DNA from: an uncultured Phascolarctobacterium sp.
Lineage (GTDB): Bacteria; Bacillota; Negativicutes; Acidaminococcales; Acidaminococcaceae
Direction of reading: 5' to 3'
Length of the DNA stretch: 9,313 bases
Assembly: GCA_937906915.1 (NCBI GenBank)
Contig: CALCUU010000162.1
Span: 1 to 9,313, forward strand
Shown: positions 1-5,842 of the stretch, piece by piece
How the letters are laid out: every line of letters starts with the position of its first letter
Numbering within the stretch: the first letter of the stretch is position 1
The notes under the pieces: model-generated
Seen by the model: only the letters and a program-made list of their open reading frames with translations
Database searches by the model: none
Told to the model about the DNA's origin: nothing
Translations under genes and position numbers: made by a program

Positions 1-1771
1 CGTCGATGTTTTCGCGTACGTCAATGTGGTAGGAGTTGGTGTAATAACCTTTATCGGTAATGTTGGGAACGCTACCGAATTTTTCTTTATCGATACGAGC
101 GAAGCGGTAGCACAGGCTTTCTGCCGGAGTGCCGTAGAGAGCAAAGCCGATGTTGGTTTTTGCTTTCCATTTATCGCAAGCGCCACGCAAGCGTTGCATT
201 ACGCGTACTGCGAAATCTTCGCCTTCAGGTTCGGTGTGGCTGCAGCCTTTAACTGCCATGGTAACTTCGTACAAGCCAATGTAGCCCAAGGAAATGGAGG
301 AGTAACCACCATAGAGGAAATGTTCAATGGTTTCGCCTTTGCCCAAACGAGCAATTGCGCCATATTGCCAATGCACAGGGCTTACATCACTACGAACTTT
401 TTTCAACGCTTCATGTCTGCACATCAAAGCTTCGTAGCAAAGTTCAAGTCTTTCATCCAACAGTTCCCAGAATTTCTTTTCGTCTTGACCGGAAATCAAA
501 CCGATTTGCGGTAAGTTAATGGAAACAACGCCTTGGTTGAAGCGACCTTCAAATTGGTATTTGCCTTCTTCATTTTTCCAGGGAGCCAAGAAGCTGCGGC
601 AACCCATGGGAGAGAATACGTTACCTTCGTAGTTTTCGCGCATTTTTTTAGCGCTGATATAGTCAGGATACATACGTTTCGCACTGCATTTTACAGCCAA
701 GCGGGTAATGTAATCGTATTTGCCACCTTTCAGGCAGTTAATTTCGTCGAGAACATAAACCAGTTTGGGGAACGCAGGGGTAACGTATACGCCTTTGTCG
801 TTTTTAATACCTTGCAAGCGTTGACGCAGAATTTCTTCTACGATCATAGCAGTTTCTTTCAGATACGGGTCGTCCTCTTTCAAATGGAGGAACAGGGTAA
901 CGAAAGGAGATTGACCATTGGTGGTCATCAAAGTGTTGATTTGGTATTGAATGGTTTGTACGCCACTTTGCAGTTCTGCGCGCAAACGTTCTTGTACCAA
1001 GCTTTCCAAGGTTTCTTCGTCAATTTTGCCTTGGGATGCTTCCAAAATATTGCGTTTAAATTTGTCATAGCTACGGCGCAGGTATTTACCCAAGTGGCAG
1101 ATATCTACGGATTGACCGCCGTATTGGCTGGAAGCTACGGACGCAATGATTTGGGTCATTACGGTGCAGGCAACTTGGAAGCTCTTGGGGCTTTCAATCA
1201 TTTTGCCATTCATAACGGTGCCTTTGTCCAGCATATCGCTGATGTTGATAAGGCAGCAGTTAAAAATAGGTTGAATGAAATAGTCAGCGTCATGGAAGTG
1301 CAGCACGCCTTCGTCATGAGCAGCAGAGATTTTTTCCGGCAGAATGATACGTCTGGTCAAGTCTTTGGAAACTTCGCCAGCAATCAAGTCGCGTTGGGTT
1401 GCTGCCATAACAGCGTTTTTATTGGAGTTTTCTTCCATTACATCTTTATTGCTATTGCGGATCAAGGACAGGATGGATTCGTCAGTGGTGTTGGCTTTAC
1501 GAACCAAAGCACGTTTGTAGCGGTAAATGATGTATTGTTTTGCCAATTCAAATTTACCAGCGTCCATCAAGCTATGTTCCACGATGTCTTGGATATCTTC
1601 TACAAGCAAGCGCATTCTGTTGCGAGATTGTACGTTTTTAGCAATCTCCAAAATTTTATATTCTTCAATTCTATCTTGCGGTTCAACAACAGCATTTGCC
1701 TTTTGAATAGCGACAACAATTTTACTGCCGTCGAAATCAACGGTGGTACCATCGCGTTTAATAACTTTCAT
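1..1771 (-). CDS. nrdD: Anaerobic (class III) ribonucleoside-triphosphate reductase, 3' part missing
   Basis: This is the catalytic subunit of the oxygen-sensitive glycyl-radical enzyme that reduces ribonucleoside triphosphates to dNTPs. The 590 residues visible begin with an ATP-cone (about 1-95, starting MKVIKRDGTTVDFD). The catalytic barrel follows, with NCCLINISDML (about 171-181), VMTQIIASVASSQYGGQS (204-221), FSPMGCRSFLAP (386-397), VSINLPQIGL (416-425), YSSISLGYIGLYEV (490-503) and YTNSYHIDV (577-585). The Cys residues in the NCC and MGCRS motifs are in the places expected for the thiyl-radical and partner cysteines. The reading frame runs off the left edge, so the C-terminal zinc cysteines and the glycyl-radical loop are not seen. 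A full protein of this family is usually about 700 residues or more. The start is the ATG at 1769-1771, preceded by AAAGAGGAG at good spacing. The activase nrdG would be expected beyond position 1. Regulation is probably by NrdR (see the two boxes upstream). Family assignment is very secure. Confidence 0.97.
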   Translation of the reverse strand, partial: MKVIKRDGTTVDFDGSKIVVAIQKANAVVEPQDRIEEYKILEIAKNVQSRNRMRLLVEDIQDIVEHSLMDAGKFELAKQYIIYRYKRALVRKANTTDESILSLIRNSNKDVMEENSNKNAVMAATQRDLIAGEVSKDLTRRIILPEKISAAHDEGVLHFHDADYFIQPIFNCCLINISDMLDKGTVMNGKMIESPKSFQVACTVMTQIIASVASSQYGGQSVDICHLGKYLRRSYDKFKRNILEASQGKIDEETLESLVQERLRAELQSGVQTIQYQINTLMTTNGQSPFVTLFLHLKEDDPYLKETAMIVEEILRQRLQGIKNDKGVYVTPAFPKLVYVLDEINCLKGGKYDYITRLAVKCSAKRMYPDYISAKKMRENYEGNVFSPMGCRSFLAPWKNEEGKYQFEGRFNQGVVSINLPQIGLISGQDEKKFWELLDERLELCYEALMCRHEALKKVRSDVSPVHWQYGAIARLGKGETIEHFLYGGYSSISLGYIGLYEVTMAVKGCSHTEPEGEDFAVRVMQRLRGACDKWKAKTNIGFALYGTPAESLCYRFARIDKEKFGSVPNITDKGYYTNSYHIDVRENID

Positions 1772-1846
1772 AATCCAAACTCCTCTTTCCTAAAATATAT
1801 CAAAACATACAAAAACAAAGCATCCTCTGTGCTTTTTACAAATAAA

Positions 1847-1875
1847 ATTTTATCACAATATATCGTGTATATCAA
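1847..1875 (-). promoter_or_regulatory. Sigma-70 promoter of nrdD
   Basis: Read on the minus strand there is a -35 TTGATA (1870-1875), a 17-bp spacer (1853-1869) and a -10 TAAAAT (1847-1852). Transcription would start near 1840, leaving a leader of about 70 nt before the nrdD ATG. The spacer is filled almost exactly by the 16-bp proximal NrdR box, so a bound repressor would block RNA polymerase directly. Confidence 0.8.
1853..1868 (-). promoter_or_regulatory. NrdR box, promoter-proximal
   Basis: The plus strand reads TCACAATATATCGTGT, which fits the known NrdR consensus acaCwAtATaTwGtgt except at the first base and one w position. NrdR is the ATP/dATP-sensing repressor of ribonucleotide reductase genes in most bacteria. 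The site occupies the spacer between the -35 and -10 elements of the nrdD promoter. It pairs with a second box whose matching bases are 32 bp away. The motif is seen in the sequence; occupancy by NrdR is inferred from the family. Confidence 0.82.
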
Positions 1876-1884
1876 GAAGTTGGA

Positions 1885-1900
1885 CGACAATATATAGTAA
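1885..1900 (-). promoter_or_regulatory. NrdR box, distal
   Basis: The plus strand reads CGACAATATATAGTAA, which keeps the CaAtATaTaG core of the NrdR consensus but has weaker flanks. The offset from the proximal box is 32 bp (C1856 to C1888), close to three helical turns. This is the tandem spacing typical of NrdR sites, which allows cooperative binding on one DNA face. It lies just upstream of the -35 element on the minus strand. Confidence 0.78.
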
Positions 1901-2084
1901 AAATTTCTAAAAACTTTGCCCACGCCACTGTTGCAAAAATTCCTGAATTTTACAGGAAAATCACTCTTGACTTTACAATTCCGTCTTGCGTCGGAGCATA
2001 GTTCCAAAGCACATCGTTCTCAAAATCACAGAAACCCTTTGCACGAAGCGTGTCTTCCCTGTTTTCTGAAAATCTCCCTTGATA
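1901..2084. other. Intergenic spacer with no recognisable gene
   Basis: This is the middle of the 377-bp divergent gap between nrdD and the EamA gene. Short open frames cross it on both strands, but none has a ribosome binding site or a recognisable product. One small hairpin is visible, with arms TTCCTG (1940-1945) and CAGGAA (1953-1958) and a 7-nt loop. I see no terminator, tRNA or riboswitch that I can name. The AT-rich composition of the left part fits an upstream element of the nrdD promoter. Confidence 0.5.
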
Positions 2085-2113
2085 TTTCCACTTCTTTCAA
2101 AAAGTGGTACAAT
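2085..2113 (+). promoter_or_regulatory. Probable promoter of the EamA permease gene, with inverted repeat
   Basis: A -10 TACAAT (2108-2113) lies 17 bp after a weak -35 TTTCCA (2085-2090). A 20-bp inverted repeat, CCACTT (2088-2093) and AAGTGG (2102-2107) with an 8-nt loop, overlaps the -35 and ends directly against the -10. That placement suggests an operator. With transcription starting near 2120, the leader is about 29 nt, which supports a translation start at 2149 rather than at upstream in-frame codons. Confidence 0.5.
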
Positions 2114-2148
2114 ACTATCTGTTAATTCACTTAGTCTGGAGAATGCTT

Positions 2149-3057
2149 ATGTATAATTTTCGTGGCGTCTTTATGCTTACGCTGTGTTCCCTTATTTGGG
2201 GCACTGCCTTTATCGCTCAAAGTGTTGGCGCTGAATATTTAGAACCTCTTAGCTTTAACTGCGCCCGTAGTATTTTAGCAACAATCTTTTTGTTTCCCTG
2301 CTTCTTGTTCTTTGACAAGCTTGCCGGCAAAAAGCCAAGCCTGTGGGGAACGGAAGATCCTTCTTCCCGCAAGAAGCTTTTACGTGGCGGTATCATCTGT
2401 GGTTTGGCGCTGACCATTGCCAGCTTGTTCCAGCAATTGGGCATGGCTTACACCACTGTTGGCAAAGCAGGCTTTATTACTTCATTATATATAGTGATTG
2501 TGCCAATTTTAGGCAGTCTTGCATTTAAGAGCAAGGTAAATATTTTACAGTGGGTCAGCGTGCTCATTGCTACCGTTGGTATGTACTTCATCTGCATCAA
2601 CGAAGCCTTCACCATTAACAAAGGCGATATGTATATTTTAATCTGCGCCTTTTGCTTTTCAATGCATATCCTGTGTATCGAAAGTGTTATCCAAGGCTTG
2701 GACGGTGTGCGACTTTCCTTCATTCAATTTGCAGTATGCTCCCTTGTCAACGGCATACTGATGTTTATTTTTGAAACGCCCTCTTGGGAAAACCTTTCCT
2801 TGGCGTGGGAAGCAGTTGCCTACGCAGGCATTATGAGTAGCGGTGTTGCCTACACCTTGCAGATTGTAGGACAAAAGCACGTCAGCTCCGTCCTCGCTTC
2901 CATGCTTATGAGTTTGGAAAGTGTCTTTGCCATGCTCAGCGGATGGCTTTTACTTAATCAAGTGCTAACCAGTCGTGAGTTGATTGGTTGCCTGCTCGTA
3001 TTCGCTGCAATCATTTTGGCGCAGTTACCACCAAAAATTTTAGGTTTAAAAGAATAA
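2149..3057 (+). CDS. EamA-family (DMT superfamily) inner-membrane permease
   Basis: This is a 302-residue polytopic membrane protein of the drug/metabolite transporter superfamily, probably a metabolite exporter or importer; the substrate cannot be read from sequence. About ten hydrophobic helices are visible, arranged as two EamA repeats. The first (about 4-151) has the family-like LCSLIWGTAFIAQS near the start and QQLGMAYTTVGKAGFITSLY at 95-114. The second (about 159-294) ends with VSSVLASMLMSLESVFAML and GWLLLNQ. Length is normal for the family. I chose the ATG at 2149 because GGAG (2138-2141) sits 7 nt before it. The in-frame ATG at 2143 is too close to that site, and a GTG at 2104 falls inside the promoter. 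The gene stands alone, divergent from nrdD and convergent with the rhodanese gene. Confidence 0.9.
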   Translation: MYNFRGVFMLTLCSLIWGTAFIAQSVGAEYLEPLSFNCARSILATIFLFPCFLFFDKLAGKKPSLWGTEDPSSRKKLLRGGIICGLALTIASLFQQLGMAYTTVGKAGFITSLYIVIVPILGSLAFKSKVNILQWVSVLIATVGMYFICINEAFTINKGDMYILICAFCFSMHILCIESVIQGLDGVRLSFIQFAVCSLVNGILMFIFETPSWENLSLAWEAVAYAGIMSSGVAYTLQIVGQKHVSSVLASMLMSLESVFAMLSGWLLLNQVLTSRELIGCLLVFAAIILAQLPPKILGLKE

Positions 3058-3073
3058 AGCTACATACACAAAA

Positions 3074-3111
3074 ACGCTGTACCGCATTTCGCAGTACAGC
3101 GTCTATTTTTT
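3074..3111. terminator. Bidirectional intrinsic terminator between EamA gene and rhodanese gene
   Basis: A 9-bp perfect stem, ACGCTGTAC (3074-3082) and GTACAGCGT (3094-3102), is followed on the plus strand by TCTATTTTTTC. On the minus strand the stem is followed by TTTTTG. It lies between the two convergent stop codons and can serve both genes. Confidence 0.88.
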
Positions 3112-3116
3112 CTTAT

Positions 3117-3494
3117 TTATTTATTTCTTACAAGCTCGCCTTCCCAGCGTTTAACACCGCCGAAGTCAACAACCTTTTGATAGCCTAAGTCTAACAAAGA
3201 TTTTTTAGCGATGGCACTGCGTCTACCGCTACGGCAGTACAGTACGATTTCCTTTTCTTTGTCGGGAAGAACGATAGTTGCTTTTGCGTTAATTTCGTCA
3301 TAAGGAAGCAGGATTGCCCCAGCAATGTAGCCTGCGTTATATTCTTCTTGGGTACGCACGTCAAGGAGTACGAAATTTTCCTTAGCGTTCAATTTATTTT
3401 GCAATTCTTGAGTAGTCATAGTTTGATTAGCGCTAACGCTTTGTCCTAACATAAGCAGACCTCCGATTACTAATGCCATCAATTTATTTCTCAT
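3117..3494 (-). CDS. Exported single-domain rhodanese-like protein
   Basis: This 125-residue protein has a classical signal peptide: a basic start (MRNK), a hydrophobic core (LMALVIGGLLMLG) and a likely signal peptidase I site after VSA at residue 22. There is no lipobox cysteine, so it is probably a soluble envelope or periplasmic protein. The mature part is one rhodanese domain: FVLLDVRTQEEYNAGYIAGA (41-60) and the active-site loop YCRSGRRS with Cys87. The first conserved motif has GYI where GHI is usual. Rhodaneses carry persulfide sulfur on this Cys; the actual acceptor is unknown here. The start at 3494 is supported by GAGGTGA just upstream. A weak promoter (-35 GTTACA 3552-3557, -10 TATGTT 3529-3534) may lie inside an inverted repeat. 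The gene is convergent with the EamA permease gene. Confidence 0.9.
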   Translation of the reverse strand: MRNKLMALVIGGLLMLGQSVSANQTMTTQELQNKLNAKENFVLLDVRTQEEYNAGYIAGAILLPYDEINAKATIVLPDKEKEIVLYCRSGRRSAIAKKSLLDLGYQKVVDFGGVKRWEGELVRNK

Positions 3495-3541
3495 AAGCTC
3501 ACCTCATTCCTTTCTTTGACTATAATATAACATAGGAATTA

Positions 3542-3564
3542 TGACTTTTTCTGTAACAAAGTCA
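3542..3564. repeat. Inverted repeat upstream of the rhodanese gene, possible operator
   Basis: Perfect 7-bp arms TGACTTT (3542-3548) and AAAGTCA (3558-3564) flank a 9-nt centre. No T-run follows on either strand, so it is not an intrinsic terminator. The centre contains the best -35 candidate (GTTACA, minus strand, 3552-3557) for the rhodanese gene, with TATGTT 17 bp further on. An operator role is an inference. Confidence 0.4.
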
Positions 3565-3583
3565 CAATCCACAAAAGTTTCAT

Positions 3584-3616
3584 AAAAAATAGCGTGCCAA
3601 TTTTCATAGCACGCTA
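3584..3616 (-). terminator. Intrinsic terminator of the SGNH hydrolase gene
   Basis: Read on the minus strand, TAGCGTGC (3609-3616) pairs with GCACGCTA (3590-3597) across an 11-nt loop and is followed by TTTTTT. It starts 18 nt after the hydrolase stop codon and separates that gene from the rhodanese gene downstream. Confidence 0.85.
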
Positions 3617-3633
3617 AAATTTTCTCTTCATTT

Positions 3634-4173
3634 TTATTTGACCCACGCTTCTAAAATTGGAGCCGCGTGTACGCCCATCAGCTTATATGTAATCGCCTTT
3701 GGGTGTACGCCATCAAGGTAAGCTTCATCACGCTCATCATCTGTCAAGCCAATGGCAGGCTGTAAGTCTAAAAGCAAAGCCTTATCAGCAAATTGCTCTT
3801 TAATTTTTTCACCAAGAGCAACCAGATATTTGTTAAGCACAGGTTCAGCGCTAATTAAAGGAAGCACAATGCACAGCTTATAATTTTTTTGCTCGCACCA
3901 TTTCAAAAGCTTGGCAATATCTTCCAGAATACATTTTTGCGGACGACCTTGGATAATATCGTTAGCTCCACCTAAAAAAAGTATGTGCTTAGTAGCTTCC
4001 GGTAACATTGTCATACGCAGGCGATAATAAATATCGTCACAGCACTCACCGCACACTCCGTAATTAAGCATTTTTATATTGGTACGATTTTCTACCTCTG
4101 CAATCCAAGAGCTTTCGTTCATATAAGGAAAGCCCTGAATTAAAGAATCTCCAAAACAAGCAATGTATTTCAT
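3634..4173 (-). CDS. SGNH/GDSL-type hydrolase (esterase/lipase-like)
   Basis: This 179-residue protein shows the four SGNH blocks in order. Block I is CFGDSLIQG with nucleophile Ser10. Block II is LNYGVCGEC with oxyanion Gly42. Block III is GGANDI with Asn71. Block V is DGVHPK with Asp154 and His157. Length fits small single-domain members of the family (TesA- or acetylhydrolase-like). There is no signal peptide, and seven cysteines (6, 41, 44, 45, 81, 93, 101) also argue for a cytoplasmic protein. The substrate is unknown; acyl or acetyl ester removal from a small molecule or sugar is typical of the family. I chose the ATG at 4171-4173 because the upstream in-frame GTG at 4182 lies within its ribosome binding site (AAAGGTGAT). 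It has its own promoter and terminator, and is divergent from the alcohol dehydrogenase gene. Confidence 0.88.
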   Translation of the reverse strand: MKYIACFGDSLIQGFPYMNESSWIAEVENRTNIKMLNYGVCGECCDDIYYRLRMTMLPEATKHILFLGGANDIIQGRPQKCILEDIAKLLKWCEQKNYKLCIVLPLISAEPVLNKYLVALGEKIKEQFADKALLLDLQPAIGLTDDERDEAYLDGVHPKAITYKLMGVHAAPILEAWVK

Positions 4174-4205
4174 AGTAATCACCTTTATCTATGTTTATTG
4201 CCTGT

Positions 4206-4235
4206 ATTATATCAAAGAAATACTTTTATTTACAA
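4206..4235 (-). promoter_or_regulatory. Promoter of the SGNH hydrolase gene
   Basis: On the minus strand a perfect -10 TATAAT (4206-4211) follows a -35 TTGTAA (4230-4235) with an 18-bp spacer. The -35 overlaps the -35 of the divergent dehydrogenase promoter on the other strand by 5 bp, so the two promoters probably compete for polymerase. The start would be near 4199, about 26 nt before the ATG. Confidence 0.72.
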
Positions 4236-4258
4236 TGACAGTATCACAATGATAAAAT
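4229..4258 (+). promoter_or_regulatory. Promoter of the iron-containing alcohol dehydrogenase gene
   Basis: TTTACA (4229-4234), an 18-bp spacer and TAAAAT (4253-4258) form a plus-strand promoter whose start would be near 4265, about 40 nt before the ATG. The -35 coincides with the -35 of the opposite hydrolase promoter. The -10 lies inside a 19-bp palindrome (4250-4268), so a regulator bound there would cover the -10 and the start site. Confidence 0.65.
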
Positions 4259-4268
4259 AAATTTATCA
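4250..4268. repeat. 19-bp palindrome over the dehydrogenase promoter, operator candidate
   Basis: TGATAAAATAAATTTATCA consists of perfect 7-bp arms around a 5-nt centre. It overlaps the -10 and the probable start site of the alcohol dehydrogenase promoter. There is no following T-run, so it is not a terminator. I do not recognise it as a Rex, Fur or NrdR site. The AT richness means chance is possible, but the position is suggestive. Confidence 0.5.
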
Positions 4269-4305
4269 AACTAACCTGAAACAAATTTTCTAAGGAGTTG
4301 AGTTT

Positions 4306-5490
4306 ATGGATAACTTTAATTACCAAGCTCCCACCCGTGTAATCTTCGGTAAAAACACCGAATCCCAAGCAGGCGCTCTGTGCAAACAATACGGCGCTCA
4401 TAAAGTATTAGTACATTTTGGCGGTAACAGCGCTAAAAAATCCGGTCTTTTGGACAGAGTATGTGCAAGCCTTCAAGAAGCAGGCTTAGAATACGTACTT
4501 CTTGGTGGCGTTGTGCCTAACCCCCGCCTCTCTAAAGTTTACGAAGGCATCGAGCTGTGCAAGGCAGAAGGCGTTGACTTCATCTTGGCAGTTGGCGGTG
4601 GCAGTACCATTGACAGCTCCAAGGCTATTGCTTACGGTCTTGCCAACGAAGGCGACGTTTGGGAATATTATGAAGGCAAACGTACCGTAACCGGTAGCAT
4701 TCCCACTGCAGCAGTTCTTACCATTGCGGCAGCAGGTAGCGAAATGAGTACTTCTTCTGTAATCACCAACGAGGACGGCTGGCTGAAACGTGGCTTGACC
4801 TCCACCTACGCTTACTGCAAGTTCTGCATCCTTAATCCGGAACTGACCTACACTCTTCCTGCATACCAAACTGCCAGCGGTTGCGTTGATATTATGATGC
4901 ACACCTTGGAACGCTTCTTCACTGCTCCTGAAACTAAACAATTGGACATCATCGACAGAATTAGCGAAAATATTTTGAAGAACACCATGCGCAACGCTAA
5001 GATTGCACTGCAAGACCCCACCAATTACGACGCTCGTGCAGAAATTATGTGGTGCGGTTCCCTTTCCCATAACGACACCACCGGTGAACGTAGCTTTGGC
5101 GATTGGGCTTGCCACCAAATTGAGCACGAACTGAGCGGTATTTGGGACATTGCTCACGGCGCAGGCTTGGCAGCAATTTGGGGTAGCTGGGCTCGCTATG
5201 TTTATAAGTACAGCCTCCCCCGCTTCGTACAATTGGCAGTAAATGTTATGGGCGTGCCTAACGACTTCCGTAATCCGGAAGCTACTGCTCTCGAAGGTAT
5301 TGCTAAAATGGAAGAGTTCTTCCGTAGCATTGATATGCCTACCAAAATCAGCGATATGGGCATTGAACTGACCGAAGAAAATATTAAAGAGCTGGCTTAC
5401 AAATGCAGCTTCATGGGCAAGCGCACTGTTGGCAAAGTGAAAGCGCTGGATATTGCTGATATGGAAGCGATTTATAGAGCAGCAAAATAA
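4306..5490 (+). CDS. Iron-containing alcohol dehydrogenase, butanol dehydrogenase/YqhD-like
   Basis: This 394-residue protein is a full-length group III (Fe-ADH) dehydrogenase that interconverts aldehydes and alcohols with NAD(P)H. In fermenting anaerobes these enzymes regenerate oxidised cofactor. The N-terminal Rossmann-like half carries FGGNSAKKSG (38-47) and the cofactor motif GGGSTIDSSK (97-106). The helical half carries the metal ligands Asp195 and His199 (CVDIMMH), His270 (WACHQIEH) and His284 (DIAHGAG), with the conserved His274 between them. This matches butanol dehydrogenases (BdhA/B) and YqhD better than FucO, but substrate and cofactor preference cannot be fixed from sequence. The start is the ATG at 4306 with AAGGAG 8 nt upstream. 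Codon choice is biased (AAC, GAA, CGT, GGT), suggesting strong expression. It is monocistronic, ending at a strong hairpin, and is divergent from the SGNH hydrolase. Confidence 0.94.
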   Translation: MDNFNYQAPTRVIFGKNTESQAGALCKQYGAHKVLVHFGGNSAKKSGLLDRVCASLQEAGLEYVLLGGVVPNPRLSKVYEGIELCKAEGVDFILAVGGGSTIDSSKAIAYGLANEGDVWEYYEGKRTVTGSIPTAAVLTIAAAGSEMSTSSVITNEDGWLKRGLTSTYAYCKFCILNPELTYTLPAYQTASGCVDIMMHTLERFFTAPETKQLDIIDRISENILKNTMRNAKIALQDPTNYDARAEIMWCGSLSHNDTTGERSFGDWACHQIEHELSGIWDIAHGAGLAAIWGSWARYVYKYSLPRFVQLAVNVMGVPNDFRNPEATALEGIAKMEEFFRSIDMPTKISDMGIELTEENIKELAYKCSFMGKRTVGKVKALDIADMEAIYRAAK

Positions 5491-5496
5491 AAACAA

Positions 5497-5530
5497 AAAA
5501 GCTCCGCATAAAGCGGAGCTTTTATTTTTT
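5497..5530. terminator. Bidirectional intrinsic terminator between alcohol dehydrogenase gene and rpmA
   Basis: AAAAGCTCCGC (5497-5507) pairs with GCGGAGCTTTT (5513-5523) across a 5-nt loop. On the plus strand the U-run is TTTTATTTTTT. On the minus strand it is TTTTTTGTTTTT. The hairpin starts 6 nt after the dehydrogenase stop codon and about 20 nt beyond the rpmA stop codon, so it closes both convergent units. Confidence 0.93.
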
Positions 5531-5543
5531 GCGTCAGCAGATA

Positions 5544-5837
5544 TTACATAGCTGCTTCTTCAACGGGATATACGCTGATTTGGCGTTTGTCACGGCCTTT
5601 GCGTTCAAATTTTACACGACCTTCTACTTTAGCATAGATGGTGTAATCTTTGCCCATACCTACATTGTTACCGGGATGGAATTTAGTGCCACGTTGACGA
5701 ACGATGATGGAGCCAGCGGTTACCAATTGGGTGTCATGAGCTTTGGTGCCCAAACGTTGAGCGTTAGAGTCACGACCGTTTTTGGAGCTACCGGTACCAA
5801 CTTTATGTGCGTGCAATTGCAGAATAAGTTTAAACAT
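5544..5837 (-). CDS. rpmA: 50S ribosomal protein L27, with cleavable N-terminal extension
   Basis: This 97-residue protein is bacterial L27 of the large ribosomal subunit, whose N-terminus reaches the peptidyl-transferase centre. It is recognised by GSSKNGRDS (16-24), RLGTKAHDTQLVTAGSIIVR and GTKFHPGNNVGMG. It starts with the short extension MFKLILQLH before AHKVG, as in Firmicutes L27 proteins that are trimmed by Prp. By analogy with the LQFF|A site of Staphylococcus aureus, cleavage would fall between His9 and Ala10. His at position 9, where Phe is usual, is unusual. The ATG at 5835-5837 is preferred over a GTG at 5846 because AGGAGG lies 8 nt before it and the GTG is inside that site. It is the last gene of the rplU-prp-rpmA unit. 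Confidence 0.96.
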   Translation of the reverse strand: MFKLILQLHAHKVGTGSSKNGRDSNAQRLGTKAHDTQLVTAGSIIVRQRGTKFHPGNNVGMGKDYTIYAKVEGRVKFERKGRDKRQISVYPVEEAAM

Positions 5838-5842
5838 TACTT

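Noticed and set aside
533..1897. A 454-codon plus-strand open frame opposite nrdD, and another of 162 codons at 26-514
   Set aside because: They are antisense to an unmistakable NrdD reading frame, have no ribosome binding site, and give Phe- and Asn-rich low-sense protein typical of the complement of a codon-biased gene. The longer one also runs through the nrdD promoter.
1768..2007. A 79-codon minus-strand frame crossing the nrdD promoter
   Set aside because: It spans both NrdR boxes and the promoter and ends just inside nrdD in another frame, so it is not credible as a gene.
1916..2125. A 69-codon plus-strand frame in the nrdD/permease gap
   Set aside because: There is no Shine-Dalgarno, it resembles no family I know, and its end overlaps the permease promoter.
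2104..2148. N-terminal extension of the permease from a GTG at 2104
   Set aside because: The GTG lies in the promoter region before the probable start site, while the ATG at 2149 has a well-spaced GGAG.
3542..3564. The inverted repeat as an intrinsic terminator
   Set aside because: No run of T follows on either strand, and the nearby hairpin at 3584-3616 already serves as terminator of the hydrolase gene.
4486..5496. A 336-codon minus-strand open frame opposite the alcohol dehydrogenase gene
   Set aside because: It is antisense to a full-length, motif-complete Fe-ADH, lacks a start signal, and reaches into the terminator hairpin. It is a codon-bias shadow.
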